A DNA stretch of 7,951 nt from Deltaproteobacteria bacterium (GCA_016874895.1 VGSX01000155.1:1-7951); one strand, 5' to 3'; positions 1 to 6,240 are shown, counted from the first letter of the stretch. The notes: generated from the sequence alone by a model not told the origin. Numbers and translations are program-made.

Positions 1-2450
1 GAGCCAAGGAATTACGAGCGGAGCCGGGAAATAAAGTGGAGCTGGATTTCATCGTTATGGCCAAAGACGGCCGGGAGGTGGAGGCAGAAATGGCGGTGGC
101 GGTGGTGGACGAGAGGATCCTGGCCCTCACGGCCTTTAAAACCCCGGATCCGGAGCCGCTGGTGCAGTTTATCCGGCCCCTGCAGGTCTTTACCGGAGAG
201 TTGCGCACCCTGCTCATGCACCAGACACCCTATTATCTGGCCCGGAACGAACCCCTCACCGGCGGGGGCGGCCTGGAGCCCGGCGCGGAGGCCATGATGG
301 GCAAGGTGCGGAAACGCTTTGACCCCTGCGCCTATTTCAACCCGGCCCTGAAAACCGACGGTCAGGGCCGGGCCAAGGTGTCGTTTACCCTGCCCGACAC
401 CATGACCACCTACCGGGTCTACACCGTGGCCCTGGACCGGGGCAGCCGTCTGGCCAACGCCCAGCGGCCCCTGCTGGCCACCAAGGATTTTTATCTGGAG
501 CCCGGAATGCCGTCCTTTTTTACCCAGGGCGACCGGTTCCGGTTTCACGTGGCTGCTTTTAATGACTCCGGGGCCAGCGGACCCATGACCTTCAGGACCG
601 CCAGCGAGGGCGGCCTGACACTCAGCACTGAGACTCCCCAGGTCCAGCTCCCGGCCAAGGACAGCGTCAAGGTGGCGGTGGTCGGCCTCGCCGAGGCCCC
701 GGGACCGGCCCTGGCCCGCTTCCAGGGAGATTTCCAGGGCAAACTCGACGCGGTGGAGGAAAGCCTCCAGATCAACTCCGGCCAGGTGCGGGACACCACG
801 GTGACCTTCGGCTCCTTTAGCGGTCCCGCGGACATCAAGCTCAGCCTGCCAGCTCACGTTGCCGCGGCGTCCGGAGAAAAAGCCACCATATCTGAGATCC
901 AGGCCGTTTTAACCCTGGCGGGGTCCCCTTTCCTGCGGATGACTGCAGCCATAAAGTATCTGCTCACCTTTCCATACGGCTGCGTGGAGCAGACCAGTTC
1001 CGGAGTTCTGGCCCTGGCGGCCCTGCGAGGCGCTATAAACGACGGTCTGGTACCCGGCATTACAGTGGCCCAAACCGATGTCTTTCTGACCAAGGGAATC
1101 AGCCACATCCTGGGAATGCAGCTGGACTCCGGCGGTTTCAGTTATTGGCCGGGGCACCGGCGGCCGCATCGCTGGGGGACGATCTACGCCGCCATGGCCC
1201 TGAGCCTGGCCCAAAACAAAGGCTTCACGGTGCCGCCCGGAGCCATGGAGAGAATGGTGCAGTTCTTGAAGGAACAGGTGGACAACTCCAGGACTCCCTC
1301 TCTGCTCCGGGCTTACGGCGCCTATATCCTGTCTCTCACCGGGAACTTGGACCGCGGCTCTTACCAGTCCCTCCGCCGCGATTATGCCAACCTGGGCTCC
1401 GAGGCCAGGACTTTGCTGCTCCTGGCCGGGAAGCAGGCCGGCCTGGCTTCCCCCCGGGAACTCCAGGAGGCCCTCAAGATACTTTTGCAGAAACCCGGGG
1501 AGCCGTCCGAGGAATTTTCCGAGGATGATTTCCCGGCCCGCTATCGGGGGCCGGCCCTGAGCCTGCTGGCCGGGGTTGCCATCCTGCCCCAGGACCCCCT
1601 CACCAAAGGCGTGGCCCTGGCTCTCATGGGCGGCCTGGACCATCAGGGCGTCTGGACCTCCACGGCCGATACCGGCTGGGCCCTCCTGGCCCTGGGAGAA
1701 TATTTTAAAGGGCAGAAATTAGAGACACGGCCGGTGGACCTCATGGTGCAACAGCCGGGCGGCCAGAAGCAGTCCCTCACCCTGGACCCCAAGGGATTCC
1801 GGACCCTGACTTTAGATCCCCAACTCCTTCTAAAGACACCCGCAATCCGGGTGGAGTCCCCTTCCCAGGGCGCGCTCTTGTATAAAGTGGAATTGACCGC
1901 CCCCCGGCCTGATATCGCCGCGGGCGGCGCCAGCCAGGGGATTAAGGTTACCAAGCAGATCAGGAACACCGACGGATCACCCGCCATCAGGGTGGGCGAT
2001 CTGGTGAAGGTCACGGTTTTCGCCCACATCCTGAAACACGACCAGCGCTACGTGGTCCTGGACGATCCCCTCCCGGCGGGATTGGTGGCCATCAACACTG
2101 CCTTTGCCACCGAAGAGCAGAGGCCCGAGGAAGAGGAGCAGGACCAGGAAAGCGACGCCTTCGAATACATCACCCCGGAGGGCAGCTTCCGGTTTCGCCC
2201 GGATTTTTTTGAAATCCGCAGCGACCGGGTAGTGGCTTTCCGGGACCGGGTTTTTGAGGGCCAGTACTTCTTTGAATATTATGCCCGGGCCGTCTGCGAG
2301 GGTGAGTTTGTCCAGCCGGCCACGAAGGTCGCCCCCATGTACACCCCCGGAGTGTTCGGCTATTCCCCCAAAGGGACCTTGACGGTTCAGGGGAGGCAGG
2401 ATGCGGCGCCCAAAAGCAAACAGGAGAGTGCCTTGACATCTCACCCTTAG
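1..2450 (+). CDS. Bacterial alpha-2-macroglobulin family protein, C-terminal part (5' end outside window)
   Basis: This is the C-terminal part of a large bacterial alpha-2-macroglobulin (COG2373, YfhM-like), known as a periplasmic or lipoprotein trap that covalently captures attacking proteases. The frame is open from base 3 with no stop before the GTG at 36, so the gene starts left of the window and that GTG is internal. Numbering from codon 36, residues 1-35 end a macroglobulin domain (AVAVVDERILALT). Residues about 92-180 are the A2M core (FNPALKTDGQGRAKVSFTLP). The thioester domain begins near 285 and keeps the intact motif PYGCVEQ, with Cys316 and Gln319 as the expected thioester pair. 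The last 180 residues match the terminal bacterial macroglobulin domain (DDPLPAGL, then RSDRVVAF, then MYTPGVFGYS), with an acidic stretch (EEQRPEEEEQDQESD) between. In many bacteria such genes sit beside pbpC; here the downstream neighbour is an AMMECR1 gene with its own promoter. Family assignment is secure; the target protease is unknown. Confidence 0.93.
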   Translation, partial: AKELRAEPGNKVELDFIVMAKDGREVEAEMAVAVVDERILALTAFKTPDPEPLVQFIRPLQVFTGELRTLLMHQTPYYLARNEPLTGGGGLEPGAEAMMGKVRKRFDPCAYFNPALKTDGQGRAKVSFTLPDTMTTYRVYTVALDRGSRLANAQRPLLATKDFYLEPGMPSFFTQGDRFRFHVAAFNDSGASGPMTFRTASEGGLTLSTETPQVQLPAKDSVKVAVVGLAEAPGPALARFQGDFQGKLDAVEESLQINSGQVRDTTVTFGSFSGPADIKLSLPAHVAAASGEKATISEIQAVLTLAGSPFLRMTAAIKYLLTFPYGCVEQTSSGVLALAALRGAINDGLVPGITVAQTDVFLTKGISHILGMQLDSGGFSYWPGHRRPHRWGTIYAAMALSLAQNKGFTVPPGAMERMVQFLKEQVDNSRTPSLLRAYGAYILSLTGNLDRGSYQSLRRDYANLGSEARTLLLLAGKQAGLASPRELQEALKILLQKPGEPSEEFSEDDFPARYRGPALSLLAGVAILPQDPLTKGVALALMGGLDHQGVWTSTADTGWALLALGEYFKGQKLETRPVDLMVQQPGGQKQSLTLDPKGFRTLTLDPQLLLKTPAIRVESPSQGALLYKVELTAPRPDIAAGGASQGIKVTKQIRNTDGSPAIRVGDLVKVTVFAHILKHDQRYVVLDDPLPAGLVAINTAFATEEQRPEEEEQDQESDAFEYITPEGSFRFRPDFFEIRSDRVVAFRDRVFEGQYFFEYYARAVCEGEFVQPATKVAPMYTPGVFGYSPKGTLTVQGRQDAAPKSKQESALTSHP

Positions 2451-2496
2451 CTTCGGGGCCGGTGACTTATACCGTTTCCGCTTTTCGGTAAAAATA

Positions 2497-2516
2497 TTAG
2501 ATAGTTTTAGATAGTT
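2497..2516. repeat. Perfect 10-bp tandem duplication (TTAGATAGTT x2)
   Basis: TTAGATAGTT occurs at 2497-2506 and again, without spacer, at 2507-2516. The period is close to one DNA helix turn, so it could present two binding sites on the same helix face, but two copies may also be a slippage product. It lies 47 bp past the macroglobulin stop codon and about 200 bp before the AMMECR1 promoter. Confidence 0.6.
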
Positions 2517-2721
2517 GAGAGATCAGAGGGGTGCATTTCAGACCAAACTTGGTATGAGAAGTTCTGGAACAGGCTTTCGGCATGTCACGGGATAGAGGCT
2601 GGAAGCCGGCGCTGGCGTTTTGTTGCTCAGGCCGTAGGGCGGGAAAGCGCCGCGCCCCCCGCCTGTGGCTGTTAGACAGTCTTGCCCCCGGGTAGACCCC
2701 ATGGAGCAACGGCTTTTGGAA

Positions 2722-2751
2722 TTGACAAGAATTGAGTTATTCTGATAGCAT
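2722..2751 (+). promoter_or_regulatory. Candidate sigma70-type promoter for the AMMECR1-DUF2333 transcript
   Basis: A perfect -35 hexamer TTGACA lies at 2722-2727. After an 18-bp spacer comes TAGCAT (2746-2751, four of six matches to TATAAT), preceded by TG plus one base at 2743-2745, an extended -10 feature. The predicted transcript start near 2758 would give a leader of about 40-52 nt to the upstream ATGs at 2798 and 2810. The element sits in an AT-rich stretch directly after the GC-rich island. It is predicted only by consensus match. Confidence 0.5.
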
Positions 2752-2797
2752 AAATTGTTAGACATCAATATAATTCAGCCCCAGCCGGCTGCCTTTT

Positions 2798-3460
2798 ATG
2801 CTCCAACACATGGAAATTGTCAGAAAAATACATTACGCGGCAATCTGCCTGGCGATTCTGACTGCTTGGGGAATACTCTGGTCCCCAAGATGGCTGGCGC
2901 CTGTCTGGGGTAAGGAACACCACATGCAACTGACCGAACAGGACAAAAAAAACCTGCACGATATTGCCCGCCAAAGCATTGCCGCGGGTTTGGAAAAAAA
3001 GCCACCGGCCCCGTTCACCGATGTTTCGGGGGTTCTCCGGGAGCCTCGGGGCGCATTTGTCACTCTGCACCTCCGGGGGCAATTGCGGGGCTGTATCGGC
3101 CTCATCGAACCGGTGAAACCCCTGGCCACAACCATTCAGGAGATGGCCCTGGCCGCGGCCTTCGGCGACCCCCGCTTCCCGCCCTTGACAATCCAAGAAT
3201 TTCGTGACATTGATATCGAAATATCCGTGCTCTCCCCCCTCCGCCGGATCAAAAACGTTGATGAGATCCAGGTGGGGGTTCACGGTCTGTATATCTGCCA
3301 GGGATCCCGCCGGGGTCTGCTCCTGCCCCAGGTAGCCACGGAATATCGCTGGGACCGGGATACCTTTTTAGAACATACCTGTTCCAAAGCCGGCCTCTCC
3401 CCTTTGGCCTGGAAAGATCCGGAAACGCAGATATACGTTTTTAGCGCCGATATTTTTTAA
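2798..3460 (+). CDS. AMMECR1-domain protein (AmmeMemoRadiSam protein A-like) with signal-like N-terminus
   Basis: The protein carries one complete AMMECR1 domain. Counting from the ATG at 2798 (220 residues), the hallmark LRGCIG is at 96-101, AFGDPRFPP at 121-129, EISVLSP at 141-147, and GLLLPQVATE followed by the W-x-x-x-x-FLE-x-TC-x-KAGL block at 173-200. The biochemical role of this family is not established. In many prokaryotes it is encoded beside MEMO1 and radical-SAM partners; neither is in this window. The start is uncertain. ATGs at 2798 and 2810 lack a Shine-Dalgarno but fit the promoter at 2722. They add a basic then hydrophobic segment (residues 9-28, ending near APVWG) resembling an export signal or anchor. 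The ATG at 2924 (codon 43) has AAGGA 7 nt upstream and gives 178 residues starting MQLTEQDKK, the usual cytosolic form. The DUF2333-like gene follows after 59 bp and is probably cotranscribed. Confidence 0.9.
   Translation: MLQHMEIVRKIHYAAICLAILTAWGILWSPRWLAPVWGKEHHMQLTEQDKKNLHDIARQSIAAGLEKKPPAPFTDVSGVLREPRGAFVTLHLRGQLRGCIGLIEPVKPLATTIQEMALAAAFGDPRFPPLTIQEFRDIDIEISVLSPLRRIKNVDEIQVGVHGLYICQGSRRGLLLPQVATEYRWDRDTFLEHTCSKAGLSPLAWKDPETQIYVFSADIF
2912..2916 (+). promoter_or_regulatory. Internal ribosome binding site that may decide the AMMECR1 start
   Basis: AAGGA lies 7 nt before the in-frame ATG at 2924, whereas the upstream ATGs at 2798 and 2810 have no visible Shine-Dalgarno. If used, it yields a 178-residue protein lacking the hydrophobic N-terminus. 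Both long and short forms could be made from the same message. Confidence 0.4.
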
Positions 3461-3519
3461 CCAGAAGGTCTTATACACCTCACTGACCATCGGCGTTACC
3501 TGTTAATCCAGAGGTCACC

Positions 3520-4731
3520 ATGAATTCTAATCCTGATAATCTTCCGGAAGAGATAAGCCCTCCACCCCTGCCTGTCCCCCGGAAACCCACTCCCCCCGAG
3601 GAAGAGTGGTCGCGGTATCGTCTGCTCATCATCTGTGCCCTGGTTTTAGTTTTTTTCATTTATATCTTTTCCGCCAAAGAATCAAAACGGGTTCAGCAGA
3701 CCACGCCGCCGGGGTCTTTGGTCAACAAGACCCTGGATTTATCACCGCTACCGCAACCTGGTGAGCGCCGAACCGGCCCGGAGCAGGGCGCGCCTGCGAC
3801 CGTTCCCCCGCCTGGCGGGGTAAGTGAAGGATTAACCGAAAGGCCCGGGGATATCCCGTCGGGAGGACCGCCGGACACTACCGTCCGGCCTGGAGAGCTG
3901 GCCGCCCCAGGTACGCCGGCGCCTCCGCCATTGCCGCCCCTTGCCGCCAAGCCGGTCCCGACACCGGTGAAAGGGGAGGCCTTCACCCGCGGCCTGATCA
4001 AAATTATGGATGACCAGGTCAACCAGGCGACCTTCGGCTGGCGGCCTAACTCCATCCTGTTCGGCAAATTGGGGCTCACGGACAATGTCAACAACCTGCA
4101 GCTGGGAGTTCTGGAGGTGGCCCGCCGGACCGTGGTGGTTCTTAACGAAAGCATGAGCCGCTTTGCCCTGACAGAAGCCCAGAATCCTTATGTAAACAAT
4201 GCCATGAACTTTTTTATGGTTAGCCCGGAGAAATACTGGTTCCCCTCGGCTTCTGGAAAATACCGGGAGGCCATGGCTAATCTGGACAGATACATCGATG
4301 ATCTCAAACACAATCGCAGCCGCTTTTATACCCGGGTGGACAACCTCATCGTCCTGATGAACCATTTCCGGGACCTGCTGGGCAGCGCTTTCCATAATCT
4401 CGTCAAGGATACGGAAGCTGACGGCAGCAAGGTATCCTGGTTCGTCTGCGACGATTATTTTTATTTTGCCCAGGGAGTGGCCCTGGGTATGGCGGAGGTC
4501 CTGGAGGGCGTGAAAGAAGATTTTGCCGACCAGCTCCTGAGGAAAAACTCCATGAAACTGGTGGAGGACGCCATTACCGCCCTGCGTGCAGCATCAGAAC
4601 TAAGACCCTGGGTGGTCACCAATGCCCCCAAAGACGGGATCATGGCTAATCACCGGGCCAATATGGCCACTTACATCGGACACGCCGAACACATGATTTT
4701 TACCCTGATGAGCGTGCTGGCCACCAATTAA
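3520..4731 (+). CDS. DUF2333-like membrane-anchored protein
   Basis: The 403-residue protein has no assigned function. Residues 1-33 are proline-rich and polar, 34-51 form one transmembrane segment (LLIICALVLVFFIYIFSA), and 52-152 are a low-complexity Pro/Gly linker. Residues about 153-403 form a compact, mostly helical domain. That domain matches my memory of DUF2333 (PF10095): GWRPNSILFG at 173-182, a QLGVLEVARRT block at 194-204, an FWFPS-like YWFPSASGKY at 239-248, FYTRVDNLIVLM at 269-280, and FRDLLGSA at 283-290. The lack of a cleavable signal suggests an N-in anchor with the globular domain in the periplasm. The ATG at 3520 is chosen because GAGGT lies 4 nt upstream and no better start exists. 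It follows the AMMECR1 gene by 59 bp and is closed by the hairpin at 4766-4798. The family name is from recall, not a search. Confidence 0.8.
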   Translation: MNSNPDNLPEEISPPPLPVPRKPTPPEEEWSRYRLLIICALVLVFFIYIFSAKESKRVQQTTPPGSLVNKTLDLSPLPQPGERRTGPEQGAPATVPPPGGVSEGLTERPGDIPSGGPPDTTVRPGELAAPGTPAPPPLPPLAAKPVPTPVKGEAFTRGLIKIMDDQVNQATFGWRPNSILFGKLGLTDNVNNLQLGVLEVARRTVVVLNESMSRFALTEAQNPYVNNAMNFFMVSPEKYWFPSASGKYREAMANLDRYIDDLKHNRSRFYTRVDNLIVLMNHFRDLLGSAFHNLVKDTEADGSKVSWFVCDDYFYFAQGVALGMAEVLEGVKEDFADQLLRKNSMKLVEDAITALRAASELRPWVVTNAPKDGIMANHRANMATYIGHAEHMIFTLMSVLATN

Positions 4732-4765
4732 GTCGGTTTTCGGTTTCCGGCCGGCGATTTTCGGG

Positions 4766-4798
4766 ACCGGGCGGGGGCGCAGGCTTCCGCCCGGTTTT
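4766..4798 (+). terminator. Intrinsic terminator after the DUF2333-like gene
   Basis: ACCGGGCGG at 4766-4774 is perfectly complementary to CCGCCCGGT at 4787-4795. The stem can extend inward through two G-U pairs and two G-C pairs to a GCAG loop at 4779-4782. The 3' arm runs into a short T tract (4795-4798). It begins 35 bp after the stop codon at 4731. The T run is only four bases, so termination may be partial. Confidence 0.65.
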
Positions 4799-4884
4799 CG
4801 TCCGGGCGGGTGCGGCAGTCTGGATTACCGTTAATGATACTTCGGTGAGGGGCAGGCTGGTCAGGGCAAAGGTCATTTTTTCCC

Positions 4885-4913
4885 TTGAGTTAGTGGTCTG
4901 GTTGGTCTACAGT
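4885..4913 (+). promoter_or_regulatory. Candidate promoter for the CBS-domain gene
   Basis: TTGAGT (4885-4890) and TACAGT (4908-4913) each match four of six consensus positions and are separated by exactly 17 bp. A transcript would start near 4920, 25 nt before the ATG at 4945, which fits the upstream terminator separating this gene from the previous one. Consensus evidence only. Confidence 0.4.
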
Positions 4914-4929
4914 AGGAGCAGAATCCGGT

Positions 4930-4937
4930 AAAGGGGG
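4930..4937 (+). promoter_or_regulatory. Ribosome binding site deciding the CBS gene start
   Basis: AAAGGGGG sits 7 nt before the ATG at 4945. This spacing favours that ATG over the in-frame TTG at 4939, which is only one base past the purine run. Confidence 0.7.
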
Positions 4938-4944
4938 TTTGCTG

Positions 4945-5547
4945 ATGCGCGTTGGCAAGATTATGATCCGGGACCCCATTACGGTGCCCCCGGAGACCAC
5001 TGTCCTGGAAGCCACAAAAATCATGCAGGAATTGAACATCCGGCATCTGCCGGTGGTGCGGGAGGGGCAATTCGCCGGCTGGCTGTCGGCCCGGGACCTT
5101 TACGGGGTGATGCTGGCGGCCATGCTGCATGAGATTACCGTGGGGGAGATTATGAATCTCGACCCCATCACCGTCACCCCCGACATGGGTTTGGAAGAAG
5201 CGGCACACCTGATGCGGCAACACAAGATCGGCGGCGTCCCGGTCCTCAGCGGCCGCAAACTGGTGGGGGTGTTGACGGTGATTGATCTGCTCTCAGCCTT
5301 TCTTTTTATGCTGGAAGCCCTGCAGAGCAGTTCCCGGCTTGATCTGGCCCTGCCCAATGATACCGCTTATGAAGAGGCCTGTCGGCTGATCCGGGAGGCG
5401 GGGGGGGAAATTATCAACGTGGGGCTGGGGGCCTGCCAGGCCAGCGGCGAGCGGGTTTATGCCTTCCGGCTGGCCAGGACGGACCTGGGACCGATCCTCG
5501 CCAGCCTGAAGGGACACGGGCTGAAAGTTGTAGAACTGGTGGAGTAA
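4945..5547 (+). CDS. CBS-CBS-ACT domain protein (AcuB-like)
   Basis: The 200-residue soluble protein has two CBS motifs in tandem: about 7-58 (IMIRDPITVPPETTVLEAT through AGWLSARDL) and 66-120 (VGEIMNLDPITVTPDMGLEE through LVGVLTVIDLLSAF). Together they should form one Bateman module, which in this superfamily binds adenine nucleotides. A C-terminal segment at about 130-200 (YAFRLARTDLGPILASLKGHGLKVVEL) has the look of an ACT ligand-binding fold. The same CBS-CBS-ACT order and length occur in Bacillus AcuB, but there is no acetoin gene nearby, so a specific role cannot be claimed; a small energy- or metabolite-sensing regulator is the reasonable inference. It appears monocistronic, with its own promoter candidate and RBS. 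Its TAA stop at 5545-5547 abuts a stop codon of the opposing ORF with no bases between. Confidence 0.88.
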   Translation: MRVGKIMIRDPITVPPETTVLEATKIMQELNIRHLPVVREGQFAGWLSARDLYGVMLAAMLHEITVGEIMNLDPITVTPDMGLEEAAHLMRQHKIGGVPVLSGRKLVGVLTVIDLLSAFLFMLEALQSSSRLDLALPNDTAYEEACRLIREAGGEIINVGLGACQASGERVYAFRLARTDLGPILASLKGHGLKVVELVE

Positions 5548-5835
5548 CTAGGGTTTTATGGCAGATGTCAAGGGAATGGAGATGTTTGCCTCTTTAGCCT
5601 GGGCTGCAGCTTCCGGGACCCACCCCCATGAGACGATGACCTTCGAGTGATTATTAGCTTCGAAACCGAATGAGCGCAAGGTTTTGATTACTTCTGCTTT
5701 CCCGAATTTTCTGTTGATAAAATAGCCTACCGTGCGGCGTTGGCCTGCTGCCTTTACCCGGTCTTTCAAGTCTTCTTCACTAAACGGCCTGCCGGTTAAT
5801 TTGCTATACGGCCCCGAGTAGGTTAAGAGACCTGA
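5548..5835 (-). pseudogene. Unidentified ORF remnant downstream of hicB-like gene
   Basis: The minus-strand frame ending in TAG at 5550-5548 reads about 95 protein-like residues, from GLLTYSGPYSKLTGRPF through SEEDLKDRVKAAGQRR, TVGYFINRKFGKAEVIKTL and VIVSWGWVPEAAAQAKEAN to SAIKP. There is no ATG or GTG after the hicB stop; the only usual start is a TTG near 5776. The frame stays open into the hicB-like gene up to 5964, but that part is merely its shifted reading. I therefore read it as the C-terminal remnant of a longer gene, or less likely a gene with an unusual start. The K-EVIK-L-GFE-HSK stretch faintly recalls a HicA toxin core, and the VSWGW-EAA-A segment recalls ends of some nuclease-fold proteins. 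Neither is strong enough to name it. Confidence 0.4.
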
Positions 5836-6041
5836 TAAATCACGGGGCGATAACGGGGCGGCGGGATGGACCGGCCGGAATCTCCGGCGGCAGCCAGCCA
5901 AGCGGCTTTGGCTCGTTTGACCTCGGCCAGGGCAATTTCCGGCGTCTCGCCGAAGGCGGAACAAGACTCCAGGTCGGGGATGTCGGCAATATAACCGCCA
6001 TCTTCCTCGCTGTAGAAAATGTTAATGTGATAGTCACCCAT
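5823..6041 (-). CDS. HicB-family antitoxin-like protein, orphan
   Basis: The 72-residue protein matches the short HicB-like fold: NIFYSEEDGGYIADIPDL at 7-24, CSAFGETPEIALAEVKRAKAAWL at 27-49, and the terminal PPPRYRPVIYQ. In complete hicAB systems HicB neutralises the HicA mRNA interferase and often represses its own operon through a C-terminal DNA-binding domain. This version has only the partner-binding half, and no intact hicA is visible on either side, so a working toxin-antitoxin pair is not shown. The ATG at 6041 is preceded by AGGGT 5 nt upstream and an AT-rich -10-like element. It lies 227 bp after nadB on the same strand, separated by hairpins. Short solitary HicB-like genes of this type are common and their role is uncertain. 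Confidence 0.82.
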   Translation of the reverse strand: MGDYHINIFYSEEDGGYIADIPDLESCSAFGETPEIALAEVKRAKAAWLAAAGDSGRSIPPPRYRPVIYQVS

Positions 6042-6046
6042 TATTT

Positions 6047-6067
6047 ACCCTGCAATTTTATATCATA
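6047..6067 (-). promoter_or_regulatory. RBS and -10-like element for the hicB-like gene
   Basis: On the minus strand, AGGGT (6051-6047) lies 5 nt before the ATG at 6041. TATGAT (6067-6062), within an AT-rich stretch, matches five of six bases of a -10 box and sits 20 bp before the ATG. No good -35 is seen at the right distance, so the RBS is well supported and the promoter only tentatively. Confidence 0.35.
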
Positions 6068-6128
6068 TTTTTCTACCAGATTGCAGAAGTCGAGAAAGCC
6101 GACATTTAGAAGACGCCCCCATCCCCTC

Positions 6129-6221
6129 GTACCTAAGCTCCGTCTTAGGCACTCAATTAGGGCGCGAAGCTCCCGCTTCGCCACGTTGCTAAGCGTAGGG
6201 GCGGGGTAACCCCGCCCCTAC
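6129..6221. repeat. Triple-hairpin intergenic element (REP-like)
   Basis: Three hairpins follow each other. (1) CCTAAG 6132-6137 pairs with CTTAGG 6144-6149, extended by GT/AC across one A-C mismatch (6129-6130 with 6151-6152). (2) GCGAAGC 6164-6170 pairs with GCTTCGC 6175-6181 around a TCCC loop. (3) GTAGGGGCGGGG 6195-6206 pairs perfectly with CCCCGCCCCTAC 6210-6221 around TAA. The layout resembles widespread intergenic repeats of the kind with AAGCTCC-type loops and GTAGGGGCGGG arms that I recall from many bacterial genomes. No T tract follows the third hairpin on the nadB strand, so it is not a standard terminator. Function is unknown; mRNA stabilisation or a mobile palindromic repeat are possible. 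Confidence 0.65.
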
Positions 6222-6240
6222 AGCCGCTATTTTCCCGGCA

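Larger units (their letters stand above)
2451..2797. other. 347-bp intergenic region with GC-rich structured island
   Basis: No convincing gene lies here. The left part is AT-rich and holds the 10-bp tandem repeat. Bases about 2581-2710 are a GC-rich island with several inverted repeats. GTTGCTC at 2622-2628 can pair with GAGCAAC at 2704-2710. CAGGC at 2628-2632 can pair with GCCTG at 2661-2665, enclosing GGGCG at 2637-2641 paired with CGCCC at 2653-2657. An alternative pairing joins GGCGGG at 2638-2643 to CCCGCC at 2658-2663. ACCAAACTTGGT at 2542-2553 approximately is a small dyad. The right end (2711-2775) is AT-rich again and carries the promoter for the next gene. The island could be a small RNA, a dispersed repeat or a degraded element; I do not recognise a named RNA family. 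Confidence 0.5.

Noticed and set aside
36..38. GTG as the start of the macroglobulin gene
   Set aside because: The frame is open and protein-like back to base 3, and the family has many more N-terminal domains, so the gene is cut by the window edge.
12..857. Long minus-strand ORF opposite the macroglobulin gene
   Set aside because: Its protein is rich in Gly, His and Arg without family resemblance, and it lies wholly opposite a well-supported gene; it is a GC-bias shadow. The same holds for 909-1643 and 1977-2444 (minus).
2432..2442. CCTTGACATCT shared between the end of the macroglobulin gene and the minus strand near 5560-5570
   Set aside because: An 11-base match with no extended similarity on either side; most likely chance.
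2470..2490. Possible terminator for the macroglobulin gene (TACCG/CGGTA)
   Set aside because: The stem is only 5 bp and is followed by A residues, not T, on the coding strand.
2497..2709. 70-residue minus-strand ORF in the intergenic island
   Set aside because: Composition is Arg/Ser/Pro-rich as expected from GC-rich non-coding DNA, there is no ribosome binding site, and the DNA is better explained by inverted repeats.
3832..4395. Minus-strand ORF opposite the DUF2333-like gene
   Set aside because: Low-complexity shadow of the Pro-rich linker and helical domain; no start context.
4939..4941. TTG start for the CBS gene
   Set aside because: The ATG at 4945 is in frame, starts at the first CBS motif and has a correctly spaced RBS.
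5548..5835. A genuine hicA toxin gene beside hicB
   Set aside because: Only a short stretch resembles HicA, the Gly-Ser-His signature is absent, and there is no normal start, so the name is not justified.
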